From assembly GCF_022827545.1 (NCBI RefSeq), contig NZ_CP094669.1, positions 3,996,001 to 4,060,000 on the forward strand: a stretch of 64,000 bases of DNA, read 5' to 3'. Below the pieces are notes generated by a model. It was not told the DNA's origin and did not search any database. It saw nothing but the letters and a program-made list of their open reading frames with translations. Position 1 is the first letter of the stretch. Every line of letters starts with the position of its first letter. The translations under genes and the position numbers were made by a program. Of the stretch, positions 16,052-25,227 are shown one piece after another. The DNA comes from Hymenobacter tibetensis. GTDB lineage: Bacteria > Bacteroidota > Bacteroidia > Cytophagales > Hymenobacteraceae.

Positions 16052-16930
16052 ATGAGCACTTCCTTTCGTCGCATTTTTCAGGTTATTGATGGCAATAAGA
16101 AGTTCGTCGGCGACGGCTTCGATGTAACCAGCCCGATGCCGGGGCCGCGTATCCGCCAGCTGAGCCCGTACCTGCTCATCGACCACACCGGCCCGATGCA
16201 GGTCGCGCCTACCGATGCGCCCTTGGGCACGCCGCCGCACCCACACCGCGGCTTCGAAACCGTGACGGTGGTATATGAGGGCGCCCTCGCCCACCGCGAC
16301 ACGGCCGGCCACAGCGGCACCCTCGGCCCCGGCGACGTGCAGTGGATGACAGCCGGCGCGGGCCTGCTGCACGAAGAACGCCACGAGAAAGAGTTTGCCC
16401 AGCAGGGCGGCACGCTGGAGCTGCTACAGCTATGGGTGAACGTACCCAAAAAGGACAAGTTGGCCCCGCCTCGTTACCAGAACATCCGGAGCGCCAGCAT
16501 TCCTAGTCTGCCCCTACCCGATGGGCAGAGCAGCATCCGCGTTGTTGCGGGCACCTACGAGAACCTGAGTGGCCCCGCCGAAACCTTCTCGCCCATCACG
16601 CTCCTGGATGTGCATTTAGCTCCCGGCGCAGAAACCACCCTGCACCTGCCCGCTGATTACAACGTGGGCATTTATGTAGTGAAAGGCGCCATTACGCTCC
16701 ACGGCAACCGACCCGCCGCTACGAAACAGCTGGTGGTATTCGGGTGGGATTCACCCGATATTCAGCTTACGGCCACCGAGGAAACCGTTTTGCTGGTGTT
16801 GGCTGGAGCGCCTATTGAAGAGCCGCTGGCTACCTATGGCCCCTTCGTAATGAACACCAACCAGGAACTGGTGCAAGCTATTGCCGACTTTGAAAGCGGC
16901 GGTATGGGCAAGTTCCCCGAAGATGAATAG
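16052..16930 (+). CDS. pirin-family bicupin
   Basis: 292 aa from ATG 16052; an upstream in-frame alternative adds eight residues and is not needed. Two cupin domains: the N-terminal one keeps the metal ligands H63 and H65 (PPHPHRGFE), H107 and E109 (AGAGLLHEE), and the C-terminal one (from about 180) lacks them, as usual in pirins. Bacterial pirins are iron proteins; some are quercetin dioxygenases, others bind metabolic enzymes. The substrate is unknown. A 28-bp hairpin follows. Confidence 0.92.
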   Translation: MSTSFRRIFQVIDGNKKFVGDGFDVTSPMPGPRIRQLSPYLLIDHTGPMQVAPTDAPLGTPPHPHRGFETVTVVYEGALAHRDTAGHSGTLGPGDVQWMTAGAGLLHEERHEKEFAQQGGTLELLQLWVNVPKKDKLAPPRYQNIRSASIPSLPLPDGQSSIRVVAGTYENLSGPAETFSPITLLDVHLAPGAETTLHLPADYNVGIYVVKGAITLHGNRPAATKQLVVFGWDSPDIQLTATEETVLLVLAGAPIEEPLATYGPFVMNTNQELVQAIADFESGGMGKFPEDE

Positions 16931-16985
16931 CGAATAGGAAGGTAGCCTTTCATGCAAGGATGCCTGCTCATTTACAGTTTACAAG

Positions 16986-17046
16986 TACGTCTCTACACAA
17001 CAACGCCCATACCAGTACGGTATGGGCGTTGTTGTGTAGAGACGTA
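16986..17046. terminator. 28-bp perfect hairpin between convergent genes
   Basis: Arms 16986-17013 and 17019-17046 are perfect complements with a 5-nt loop. It lies between the convergent pirin gene and the gene at 17119, so it is a likely bidirectional terminator. Confidence 0.75.
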
Positions 17047-17118
17047 GCTAAATTGTTGGGTTCCTAACAAACTGGCGTAGTATTACGTCACTAAGCAGGA
17101 GCCTGATCAGCAGCTAAC

Positions 17119-17481
17119 TTAGTCGGCGTTGCCGGTAGCACCGTCGTCGGTGAATTCACCTTCGTTGTTGGGGTTGTGCATCGTCGAGTCGGCTACTTCT
17201 TGGTTCAGGGCCACATCAACGGGGGCTGGAGCTTCGGCGTTAGGAGCCGTTGGGCTGCCCTTTTTGCCGCCTGAAGATTTGGCACCGCCTTGCTTGCCGG
17301 TCAGAAACGACCAATCTATTTTGCCTTTGGTGAGGTAGTAGGCACCAGCTGCGGCAGCGGCAACTCCCGCACCAACAAGAGCAGTGGTTTGGTTTTTAGT
17401 GAGCTTCAACTTGGTTAAGCCCGCCAATTTGTTGTTGCCGGTGCTAGTCGTTTTTTTGGTCTTGTTTTTCTTTTTGGTCAT
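17119..17481 (-). CDS. hypothetical small protein with one membrane segment
   Basis: 120 aa from ATG 17481 (MTKKKNKTKKT); a longer frame exists but the Lys-rich start looks natural. Strongly basic N-terminus, then a hydrophobic Gly/Ala-rich segment (ALVGAGVAAAAAGAYYL) able to span the membrane, a Lys/Gly/Ser linker and an acidic tail (EGEFTDDGATGNAD). I do not recognise a family. Such Lys-rich plus single-helix proteins are frequent orphans in Cytophagales, but this is impression only. Confidence 0.65.
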   Translation of the reverse strand: MTKKKNKTKKTTSTGNNKLAGLTKLKLTKNQTTALVGAGVAAAAAGAYYLTKGKIDWSFLTGKQGGAKSSGGKKGSPTAPNAEAPAPVDVALNQEVADSTMHNPNNEGEFTDDGATGNAD

Positions 17482-17833
17482 GATATCAGAAGCTGAGTGC
17501 ATGGTTGAAAATGAAGGCATAGTAGGGTAAATTCCTCTTGCACTAGAGGCGCCAGCGGCCCTTAGGAAGCGTAACGGACTGCACGCTCCCAACCGCACCG
17601 TGGTAGCTGTTATACGGTGGTGGTGGAAGATGTTATACTGATTTCACGAATCAATTTCATATTTCACAGCCGGACTAGGCCTCACTGAGCAGCTTCGAAC
17701 TGGTGGCTCAAACAAGCGGCGCGCCCCACAAAACACAACTTTCGCCGCAAGGTCAACCATAACATAATGCATGGGCAGGGAGTAAGGAAAACCACTTCAT
17801 ACTGAAGCTTTCTATCTATTTCTCTGCGTGTTT
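17482..17833. other. intergenic region between divergent genes
   Basis: 352 bp separate the small membrane protein and the sugar dehydrogenase, which are transcribed away from each other, so it should hold both promoters. I find no clear TAnnTTTG box or RNA gene in it. Confidence 0.4.
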
Positions 17834-19561
17834 ATGCGGCTGCGACTTGTTGTTTTATGGACTTTATATGCCCTGCTAACCAGCACGGCCAACGCCCAAA
17901 CCATCGTGGGGCCGCAAGGCGAACGGTTCACGGAACGGGTGGTAGCCCGCCAGCTCAGCGACCCGTGGGAAGTCACCTACGGCCCCGACAATTTTCTGTG
18001 GATGACCGAAGCCAAAGGCTACCGCGTCAGCCGCCTCGACCCCGCCACCGGCACCCGGCAAGTGCTTTTGGACGTGAGCAAAGAGCGCCAATTTCCCCGC
18101 TACGACAAGATTCCGGATTCTTTGGACGGGGGTAAACCGTGGCCGCAGGGTGGGCTGATGGGATTGGCGCTGCACCCACAGTTGCTGCAAGGCCAGCCCT
18201 ACGTGTACCTAACATACATCTACCGGTTTGCGGGCGCCCAACAGCCGGGCAACGGCAGTTTGCCTAACCACGGTGGCAACTTTTTCACGGCCCGCCTGGT
18301 GCGCTACACCTACGATGCTGCCGCCCATACCCTAAGCCGCCCCGTGGTACTCTGCGACACCATTCCGGCCAGCAACGACCACAACTCCGGCCGGCTGCTG
18401 ATAGCGCCCGTGGCGGGCCGCAACTACCTGTTCTACTCCGTAGGCGACTTGGGCGCGGGCCAGTTCGATAACGGCGGACGAACCAACCACGCCCAAAACC
18501 CTAATTCATACGAGGGAAAAATACTGCGCTTCAACCTGGAGCCCGACGCCGACCCCAACACCCAGGAAGCCTGGCTACCCAACGATAACCCGTTCAACAC
18601 CACGCGGCAAAGTGCGGTATGGAGCATCGGCCACCGCAACGTTCAGGGGCTGGCGTACGCCGAAATAGGTGGCAACGGCAAAATGTACGCATCAGAGCAC
18701 GGTGCATTTTCCGATGATGAAATTAACCTCATCGAGCGAGGCAAAAACTACGGGCATCCGTTGGTATTGGGCTTTGCTGATGGCAACTACAACGGCCTAG
18801 CGGCCGCCGCCTCCGAGCACGCCAGCTTGCCTGGTCCCTGGCACACCACTTACCCCACCATCACCAGCGAGCAAGCCAACGCCAAAGCCCTCGGTGCCAC
18901 CTACCGCGACCCGCTAGCCACGCTCTACCCCCTTAGCCACGACTTTCTGACCACCGTACTCACCCGCACCCGCCGTCACGACCCCGACGAGCCCACCTGG
19001 AAGTCGGAAGCGCCGAGCAGTTTGGCCGTGTACACGGCAACCGCCATTCCGGGCTGGCACAACTCCCTGCTGATTCCGACCCTGAAACAAGGCAAGCTGG
19101 TCCGCCTGAAGCTACGTGACGACGGCACCGCCGTAGCCAGCGACACCATCATGTACTTCAAGGCGCCCGTCCGGTTCCGCGACCTAGCTGTTTCGCCCGA
19201 TGGCACCAAACTTTACCTCGCCACCGACAGCGCTACCGTTACCTCGGGCCCTTCCGAAGACGCGCCCAAGGGTACCGCCTGCAAAGGCTGCCTGCTGGAA
19301 TACACGTATGTTGGCGGCGGCTCTGCTGCTACCCCCACGGTGGCAAACCGCAAGGCACCGAGCCCAGAGAAGGCCATGCAGGAAGCCACAGCCATGGTGC
19401 AGAAATTGAAACCCAAAGACCGTCGCGTGAAGCGGGCCGGACTGCCAGCAACACAACGCCCGGTATTCGATTTGCTGCTCAAACCCACCCTGACCGCGGA
19501 GGAAAGAGCCCGGGTACAGCAAAACGCCCTTGCCCTGTTGGCGGGCCTCCGGCAGCAGTAA
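17834..19561 (+). CDS. secreted PQQ-dependent glucose/sorbosone dehydrogenase-like protein
   Basis: 575 aa from ATG 17834, with a signal peptide ending STANAQ. Six-bladed propeller of the soluble glucose/sorbosone dehydrogenase family: PWEVTYGPDNFLWMTE, NDHNSGRLLIAP (catalytic-His region), GHRNVQGLAY, SEHGAFSDDEINLIERGKNYGHP and a late FRDLAVSPDGTKLYLATD. Members oxidise aldoses in the periplasm and pass electrons to the respiratory chain. The C-terminal 100 residues add a Lys/Ala-rich helical tail beyond the propeller. Quinone dependence is inferred from the family. The next gene is a Tat-exported oxidoreductase on the same strand. Confidence 0.88.
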   Translation: MRLRLVVLWTLYALLTSTANAQTIVGPQGERFTERVVARQLSDPWEVTYGPDNFLWMTEAKGYRVSRLDPATGTRQVLLDVSKERQFPRYDKIPDSLDGGKPWPQGGLMGLALHPQLLQGQPYVYLTYIYRFAGAQQPGNGSLPNHGGNFFTARLVRYTYDAAAHTLSRPVVLCDTIPASNDHNSGRLLIAPVAGRNYLFYSVGDLGAGQFDNGGRTNHAQNPNSYEGKILRFNLEPDADPNTQEAWLPNDNPFNTTRQSAVWSIGHRNVQGLAYAEIGGNGKMYASEHGAFSDDEINLIERGKNYGHPLVLGFADGNYNGLAAAASEHASLPGPWHTTYPTITSEQANAKALGATYRDPLATLYPLSHDFLTTVLTRTRRHDPDEPTWKSEAPSSLAVYTATAIPGWHNSLLIPTLKQGKLVRLKLRDDGTAVASDTIMYFKAPVRFRDLAVSPDGTKLYLATDSATVTSGPSEDAPKGTACKGCLLEYTYVGGGSAATPTVANRKAPSPEKAMQEATAMVQKLKPKDRRVKRAGLPATQRPVFDLLLKPTLTAEERARVQQNALALLAGLRQQ

Positions 19562-19769
19562 CACGGCCGAGCCGCGCTATTGAGCTGGCGCGCGAAACAT
19601 GACGTCGGTTCGTAGCACGTATTTCACGCTTTAAGAAAGGTTGAACGTAGCGCTTGAGTAGCGTGCCCCACCGTATGAAGGCTCCAGTAGGCTGCAACCT
19701 GTTGGGGCCTTCTCGTAACCATCAACCGCTGAATGGGGTACCTCTATTGTACACCAAGCCGCTATAGCT

Positions 19770-20966
19770 ATGAATGCCTTCGACCATCTTTCTTCCACTT
19801 CCCGCCGCGAGTTTATGCGCACCCTGTCGTTGGGGCTGGGTGCTACGTTGTTAGGCACTTCGGCGCTGGGCGGGCCCCTATCGTGGCTAGAGGAAATCAG
19901 CTACGGGCCTGCTAGTTTGGAGGCTCTACAGACCGGCAAGCAGCTCGGCGTGGCGCTGGTCGGCTTGGGTGGGTACAGCGCCGGGCAGTTGGCCCCGGCT
20001 TTGCAGCAAACCAAGCTCTGCAAGCTGGCCGGCATCGTGACGGGCACCCCATCAAAAGCCACCCAATGGAAGCAGCAGTACAAGATTCCTGACCAGAACG
20101 TGTACGACTACAAAACCTTCGACCGTATTGCCGATAACCCGGCCATCGACATCATCTACATCGTGCTGCCGGTAGGCTTACACGCCGAGTACGTGGAGCG
20201 GGCCGCCCGGGCAGGCAAGCACGTTATCTGTGAGAAGCCGATGGCCAACACCGCCGCCGACTGCCGCCGCATGATTGCCGCCATGCAAAAGTCCGGCAAG
20301 AAATTCAGCATCGGCTACCGCCTGCACTTCGAGCCGCACAACCGGGAAATGATGCGCCTGGGTCAGCAGCAAGTGTATGGCCCCATCAAGAAGCTAACCG
20401 CCGATAACGGCTTCCGGGCGGGCAGCAAAACGTGGCGCCAAGACAAGAAGCTGGCCGGGGGCGGCCCCCTCATGGACATGGGCATTTATTGCGTGCAGGG
20501 CGTTATCTACACCAAAGGCGAGCTGCCGGTATCCGTCACGGCCAAGTTCGGGCCCAAAACCGACCCGGTGCTATTCAAAGATGTGGAGGCAAGCATCAAC
20601 TGGCAGATGCAGTTTGCCGACGGAGCCGTGGCCGACTGCCGCACCAGCTACGCCGAAAACATGAACAGCCTGCTGCGCGCCGACGCCACCAAGGGTTGGA
20701 TGGAGCTGCAACCCGCCTACGGCTACGGCGGCCTGCAAGGCCGCACCAGCCAAGGCCCCATGAACATCGAAAACGTGCCGCAGCAGGCCCGCCAGATGGA
20801 CGACTTTGCCGACTGCATCCTCAACAACAAGCCTACCCGCGTACCCGGCGAAATGGGCCTCCGCGACATGCAGATCATCGAAGCCATCTACCGGGCCGCG
20901 GAAACCGGCCAGAAAGTTTCCACCAAAGACGTAGTGGCCGTGCTCGACAAAGTGGGCAGCCGCTAG
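19770..20966 (+). CDS. Tat-exported Gfo/Idh/MocA-family oxidoreductase
   Basis: 398 aa. Twin-arginine leader STSRREFMRTLSLGLGATLLG near residues 10-30, then a Rossmann fold (GVALVGLGGYSAGQLAP), the family signature VICEKPMAN with the catalytic-lysine segment, and the C-terminal beta-sheet domain with GGGPLMDMGIYCVQG. Resembles periplasmic glucose-fructose oxidoreductase, which holds its NADP tightly and is exported folded. It follows the secreted sugar dehydrogenase and converges on a secreted GH43, so a periplasmic sugar role is plausible; the substrate is unknown. Confidence 0.9.
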   Translation: MNAFDHLSSTSRREFMRTLSLGLGATLLGTSALGGPLSWLEEISYGPASLEALQTGKQLGVALVGLGGYSAGQLAPALQQTKLCKLAGIVTGTPSKATQWKQQYKIPDQNVYDYKTFDRIADNPAIDIIYIVLPVGLHAEYVERAARAGKHVICEKPMANTAADCRRMIAAMQKSGKKFSIGYRLHFEPHNREMMRLGQQQVYGPIKKLTADNGFRAGSKTWRQDKKLAGGGPLMDMGIYCVQGVIYTKGELPVSVTAKFGPKTDPVLFKDVEASINWQMQFADGAVADCRTSYAENMNSLLRADATKGWMELQPAYGYGGLQGRTSQGPMNIENVPQQARQMDDFADCILNNKPTRVPGEMGLRDMQIIEAIYRAAETGQKVSTKDVVAVLDKVGSR

Positions 20967-20981
20967 AATACAACCACCCAA

Positions 20982-21071
20982 AAAACGGTTATTCCGACCG
21001 CAGGGAAGAATCTAGGTAGAGTCGTGCAACGAAACACCCAGATTTTTCTCCGCGGTCGGAACAACCGTTTT
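20982..21071. terminator. inverted repeat between convergent genes
   Basis: 20-bp arms 20982-21001 and 21052-21071, one mismatch that can form G:U on one strand, with a 50-nt loop. It lies between the Gfo/Idh gene and the GH43 gene, both of which end here. Confidence 0.6.
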
Positions 21072-21085
21072 AGTGGTAGCAGTAC

Positions 21086-22201
21086 TTACGGATTGATGGT
21101 CTCGAAGCCACCGTCGGGCTTACGCTTCAGCTCGGTCACTTTCACGTTGCGGAGCCAGGTTTTGCCCGACAGTTCGGTGTCGTGGTAGAAGATGTACCAC
21201 TTGCCACCCACTTCCACAATGGAGTGGTGCGTGGTCCAGCCTTCTACGGGGTTCATGAGCACGCCCTGGTAGGTGAAGGGGCCGTAGGGCGAGTCGCCGG
21301 TGGCATACGCCAGCAAATGGGTGTCGCCGGTGGAGTACGAGAAGTAGTACTTGTTGTTGTATTTGTGCATCCAGCCACCCTCAAAGAAGCGGTGCTTGGT
21401 GTCGCCGGACAAGAAGGGCTTGCCGTCTTGGCCTACAATCTGCACTTCCTTCACGGGCTCATCGAAGCGCAGCATGTCGGAGCTTAAGCGCGCCATTTTG
21501 GGCCCAAGGGCCACTTCAGTGGGGCCGGGCTCCTGCTCTTTCGGCTTGCTGGCGTCATACTTTCCGGTGCGCCACCGCTGCAACTGGCCGCCCCAGATGC
21601 CGCCCATGTACATATACGTTTTACCGTCGGTGTCGGTGAACACCGCCGGGTCGATGCTGAGGCTGCCTTCTATGGGCTTAGGTTGGGCCTTGAACGGGCC
21701 AGTGGGGGAACTACTGGTGGCTACCCCAATGCGGAAAATGTCTTGTTTGTCTTTCAGCGGGAAGTACAGGTAGTACGTGCCGTTTTTGAAAGCCGCATCG
21801 GGAGCCCAGAGCTGCCGGCCAGCCCACGGAATGTCTTTGGTGTCCAGCGCCACCCCGTGGTCGGTTACCTTGCCGCCAATGCTGTCCATGGACAGAATGT
21901 GGTAGTCGCGCATGGCGAAATGGTCGCCGTTGTCGTTTTCGGGCATCCCCGTCTCGATGTCGTGCGAGGGGTAGATGTATATTTTCCCGTTGAACACGTG
22001 GGCCGAAGGGTCGGCGGTATATATTTCTTTGATGAGCGGCTTAGCCAGATACTTTTTCCCGGTGCCAGCGGAATCAGCGGGCACCGTGGTGGCTTGGGTG
22101 GAAGCTTCAGAATCGGCCCCCGCTGGGGTGTTGCTCTGGCAGGCGCTGCATAGGGCAAGTGGAACCAGAACAGAAAGGGCGGGCTTCAGGAAATGGGACA
22201 T
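21086..22201 (-). CDS. GH43-family glycoside hydrolase, predicted lipoprotein
   Basis: 371 aa from ATG 22201. Lipoprotein-type leader with Cys at about 21 (LALCSACQ) followed by a Ser/Thr/Ala linker. Five-bladed propeller of GH43: general-base Asp in YTADPSAHVFNG, WAPDAAFKNGTYYLYFP, the central Asp in SIDPAVFTDTDGKTYMYMGG and probable acid Glu in FFEGGWMHKYNNKYYFSYS. These enzymes cleave arabinose- or xylose-containing glycans outside the cytoplasm. Specificity cannot be read. It has no sugar-transport neighbour. Confidence 0.9.
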   Translation of the reverse strand: MSHFLKPALSVLVPLALCSACQSNTPAGADSEASTQATTVPADSAGTGKKYLAKPLIKEIYTADPSAHVFNGKIYIYPSHDIETGMPENDNGDHFAMRDYHILSMDSIGGKVTDHGVALDTKDIPWAGRQLWAPDAAFKNGTYYLYFPLKDKQDIFRIGVATSSSPTGPFKAQPKPIEGSLSIDPAVFTDTDGKTYMYMGGIWGGQLQRWRTGKYDASKPKEQEPGPTEVALGPKMARLSSDMLRFDEPVKEVQIVGQDGKPFLSGDTKHRFFEGGWMHKYNNKYYFSYSTGDTHLLAYATGDSPYGPFTYQGVLMNPVEGWTTHHSIVEVGGKWYIFYHDTELSGKTWLRNVKVTELKRKPDGGFETINP

Positions 22202-22699
22202 GGAGTTCGACAACAGGCTTGAAGTTGGAGCTGAAAAATAACTGTGGAAAGGCATTTCTTCGGTGGATTAGAGCAGTTAGTAACCGGTATATGCTATAAA
22301 ACCAGGGTACAAGCCAACTCACCGCTGACGCCAAATATAGTATCCTCCGGTAGTAGCTATACCGCCTAAAGAGCCCATTCCCGGAAGATAAACTATCTAA
22401 TCGATTGCGGTAGGAGCGCCACTTTATGGGGGGCATAACCGCAAGCTTTCCTCGGTTTCTTCCCCTATCTGCTCGTATACAACTCCCTATTGGCGCTGTT
22501 GGCGCTCCTCTTTGCAGAAGCATGTTTTTCAAGCAGACAATCCTTCACTAGCACACCGTTTTAGCAGCAGGCTTTCCATCCAGCACTGCAGACGCTACAC
22601 TATGCGCCGCCACTTCCTAGCGCAGCAAAAAGCCCCAACTCGTGTAGGGTCGGGGCTTTTGCTGTCCGGCAGTTGTCTCGGTGAAACGCTACTGGCTGC
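22202..22699. other. intergenic region upstream of the GH43 gene
   Basis: About 420 bp with no supportable gene, then the terminator of the DUF4136 gene at 22624-22663. Short frames in it overlap each other and show no family features. It presumably holds the GH43 promoter on the minus strand; no clear consensus box is seen. Confidence 0.4.
22624..22663 (-). terminator. intrinsic terminator of the DUF4136 gene
   Basis: Stem 22624-22636 with 22652-22663 (AAAAGCCCC/GGGGCTTTT core), followed on the minus strand by T-rich sequence, 36 bp after the gene's stop. Confidence 0.75.
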
Positions 22700-23242
22700 C
22701 TACTGCCGAGGCGCTACCGGATACTTCTCGAACATCTCGGTGATGCCTTGGTCGATGCGGGCGGCAAGTTTGTCGGGGTCCTTGGAAAGCGTGCTGGCCG
22801 CTACTCCTTGCCAGATTTGCTCGTTGCGAGCTGCATCCACCACATCCACCGTGGCGGTACCTTCCGCATAGCTACGTACGGGCACCTGCTCGCTTTGCCA
22901 GCGGTAGCGGCGCTGCCCGATGTAGCGCGGCGCTTCGTAGATGGTGGTTTCACGGGTTTGCACTTTTTCCTGGGTTACAACACCAATGTTGACCCACAAG
23001 TCGGGCGTGTCGGCGCGCTGGTAGCCGCGGCGCTCCAGTTCCCGGGCCACGGCGCTTTTCAGCTCTTCGATGCCGGCCCCCGACCCTTGAAAGGCCGCTT
23101 CGTTGCGGGCCGTCACGTCCATGAAGTTGTAGGTTTTGTAAGCCGAGAAATTCACGCCCGGTGATTGAGTGGTGGACTCCACCCTGACCGGGGTACAGGC
23201 AGCCGCCAAGGCCAGCAGAAAAAGCAAAAAGTACGTTTTCAT
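22700..23242 (-). CDS. DUF4136 lipoprotein
   Basis: 180 aa. Lipobox near Cys16 (LALAAACTP). The fold region matches DUF4136: NFSAYKTYNFMDV, LKSAVARELERRGYQRADTPDLWVNIGVV, then a Tyr/Arg-rich strand and TATVDVVDAARNEQIWQGVA with a final helical IDQGITEMFEKYP. Members are envelope lipoproteins without known biochemical role. It is a single-gene unit with its own terminator; the aldo/keto reductase gene ends 85 bp upstream on the same strand. Confidence 0.88.
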   Translation of the reverse strand: MKTYFLLFLLALAAACTPVRVESTTQSPGVNFSAYKTYNFMDVTARNEAAFQGSGAGIEELKSAVARELERRGYQRADTPDLWVNIGVVTQEKVQTRETTIYEAPRYIGQRRYRWQSEQVPVRSYAEGTATVDVVDAARNEQIWQGVAASTLSKDPDKLAARIDQGITEMFEKYPVAPRQ

Positions 23243-23327
23243 AGTGAGCAGTAGCTGAAGTGAACAGGAAGGCAGGCGCCGCGTAGCACCCGCTTGATGG
23301 TATGTTGCCGAAGCAGCAACACGCCCC

Positions 23328-24308
23328 TTACGAGAAACCCAACACCGGATGCGGCTGATATAGCTCCTCTAAGCGCTTGATTTCTTGGCCTGACAGCTTC
23401 ACTTTGGTGGCGGCCACGGCGTCTTCTAAGTGGCCAGGCTTGCTGGCCCCCACAATGGGCGCCGTCACCACGGGCTTCGCGAGCATCCAAGCCAGCGCCA
23501 CTTGCGCATTGGGCAGGCCGCGCTCCTGCGCTATTTCCGTCACGCGGTCAGCCACCGCAAAGTCGTCGTCACGGCCGTACAGGCTTTTGCCGAACGCGTC
23601 GGTTTTGGCGCGTTCCGTTTCGTTGCGCTCTTTGCTACGCCCGCCTGTGAGCAGCCCCCGCGCCAGCGGCGACCAAGGAATCACCCCAATTTTTTGGTCT
23701 TCACACAGGGGCAACATTTCGCGCTCCTCTTCCCGATACACCAGGTTGTAGTGCGGCTGCATGCTCACAAAGCGCGTCCAGTTGTGCTTGTCGGCCAGGT
23801 ACAGGGCTTGCGCGAACTGCCAGGCGAACATCGAGGAAGCGCCGATATAGCGCGCCTTGCCAGCCTTCACCACGTCGTGCAGGGCTTCCAGCGTTTCCTC
23901 GATGGGCGTATTGTAGTCCCAGCGGTGAATCTGGTAGAGGTCCACGTAATCGGTGCCGAGGCGCTGCAAACTGGCGTCAATGGCGCTCATGATGTGCTTG
24001 CGCGAGAGGCCCCCTTGGTTGGGGCCAGGCCCCATCGGGTTGTAGACTTTGGTGGCCAGCACAATTTCGTCGCGCTTGGCAAAGTCGCGTAGCGCCCGAC
24101 CCACCACTTCCTCGCTGGCGCCGTTGGAGTACACATCGGCGGTGTCGAAGAAGTTGATGCCGAGTTCAAGGGCTTGTTGGATGAAGGGGCGGCTTTGCTC
24201 TTCGTTGAGGGCCCAGGGCCACCGGTCGGTGGGCGTGCCGTAGGTCATGCAGCCCAAGCATATTTTCGAGACTTTGAGGCCAGTGGCTCCCAAGCGGATA
24301 AAGTCCAT
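23328..24308 (-). CDS. aldo/keto reductase
   Basis: 326 aa, cytosolic TIM barrel. Catalytic tetrad is visible: Asp in NFFDTADVYSNG with Tyr four residues on, Lys in VLATKVYNPM, and His in DLYQIHRWD. NADPH-site segments IPWSPLARGLLTG and VGASKPGHLEDAV are present. It resembles the YajO/YhdN-like group that reduces aldehydes and sugar-derived carbonyls. Physiological substrate unknown. It is divergent from elaA. Confidence 0.93.
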   Translation of the reverse strand: MDFIRLGATGLKVSKICLGCMTYGTPTDRWPWALNEEQSRPFIQQALELGINFFDTADVYSNGASEEVVGRALRDFAKRDEIVLATKVYNPMGPGPNQGGLSRKHIMSAIDASLQRLGTDYVDLYQIHRWDYNTPIEETLEALHDVVKAGKARYIGASSMFAWQFAQALYLADKHNWTRFVSMQPHYNLVYREEEREMLPLCEDQKIGVIPWSPLARGLLTGGRSKERNETERAKTDAFGKSLYGRDDDFAVADRVTEIAQERGLPNAQVALAWMLAKPVVTAPIVGASKPGHLEDAVAATKVKLSGQEIKRLEELYQPHPVLGFS

Positions 24309-24625
24309 GTAGTGCGTAGTTGCGGCCCGCTAAGGCCAGGTTGTTAGCAGAAAGCTATACGCAGCACCGGCGGCAAGCGCTGTGGTTGAGTTTGCAAATG
24401 CGTAGGCATGTGGCCTTCTGCTGTTAGAGTTACGGGTCTCGTGTGGTGCCCACTGTGCTGTTTGTGCGCCCATTGGGTGATGATGCCTACTTTCGAAGAA
24501 TGGGTGTTGCCACTCAAGCACCAACGCACGCGCCCAGTTTCCCTTGCACACTGCCGGCAGTTGCTTGGCATACCCAAGGACTGCCATCTTTGCTGGTCTT
24601 ACTTGCTTTTAGCCGCGCCCCGCCC
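24309..24625. other. divergent promoter region, aldo/keto reductase and elaA
   Basis: 317 bp between divergent genes. One frame runs through it into elaA, but it has no family match before the elaA ATG. CATCTTTG at 24585-24592, one base off TAnnTTTG, lies 34 bp before the elaA ATG and could be its -7 element. Confidence 0.4.
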
Positions 24626-25075
24626 ATGACCCTAACTTGGACCACCAAGCCCTTCGAGGCTCTTACGCTCTCTGAACTCTACGCCCTGCTCCAGCTGCGC
24701 TCCGAAGTATTTGTAGTAGAGCAAACCTGCGCCTTCCAAGACATCGACGGCCAGGACCAAGCAGCTTACCACGTGCTAGGCTACACCGAAGCCGGCGAGT
24801 TAGCCGCATACTCCCGCCTCTTCGATGCCGACATCTGCTATCCTGAAGCCAGCATTGGCCGGGTGGTGGTAAGCCCCAAGTTCCGGCGCTACGGCCTAGG
24901 TCAGCACCTGCTGCGCGAGTCTATTGCAGCAGTAGCGGAGCTGTTTGGTGAGCAGCCCATCCAGATTGGCGCGCAGCTTTACCTGAAGAAGTTCTACGAG
25001 AGCTTCGGGTTTCAAGAACTCGGCGACGGCTACCTGGAAGACGGCATTCCGCACATTCACATGATTCGCCCCTAA
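24626..25075 (+). CDS. elaA: ElaA-family GNAT acetyltransferase
   Basis: 149 aa from ATG 24626 (MTLTWTTKPFEAL). Matches ElaA closely in order: LYALLQLRSEVFVVEQTCAFQDIDGQDQ, SRLFDADICYPEASIGRVVVSPKFRRYGLGQHLL (acetyl-CoA pyrophosphate loop) and KFYESFGFQELGDGYLEDGIPH. Family length is about 150 aa. It transfers acetyl from acetyl-CoA to an unknown acceptor. The frame is open further upstream, but that part lacks GNAT features. Confidence 0.92.
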   Translation: MTLTWTTKPFEALTLSELYALLQLRSEVFVVEQTCAFQDIDGQDQAAYHVLGYTEAGELAAYSRLFDADICYPEASIGRVVVSPKFRRYGLGQHLLRESIAAVAELFGEQPIQIGAQLYLKKFYESFGFQELGDGYLEDGIPHIHMIRP

Positions 25076-25086
25076 AACGCAAAAAG

Positions 25087-25110
25087 GCCCGGTATCTGCC
25101 GGGCGTTTTC
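25087..25110. terminator. bidirectional intrinsic terminator
   Basis: GCCCGG/CCGGGC 6-bp stem with a 6-nt loop, GTTTTC on the plus side and five T on the minus side. It serves elaA and may serve the convergent histidine kinase gene. Confidence 0.7.
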
Positions 25111-25227
25111 ATTCAGATCAACGCTTCCTTCTGTCGGCTATAAGGTCTGGTGCCATTTGCCTTGCCGGTTTCGGCGTTAGTGTCTTCCTGTTTCCATCCC
25201 TTGTTGCACCCGATACTGTAGTAGGTT

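Noticed and set aside
16986..17046. CRISPR-like repeat
   Set aside because: Single inverted repeat without regularly spaced copies or cas genes; same for the other long hairpins.
22107..22532. 141-aa frame upstream of and overlapping GH43
   Set aside because: It is a shadow of the GH43 leader in another frame with no family features.
24443..24625. Longer start for ElaA
   Set aside because: ElaA proteins are about 150 aa and the extra 61 residues do not look like GNAT sequence.
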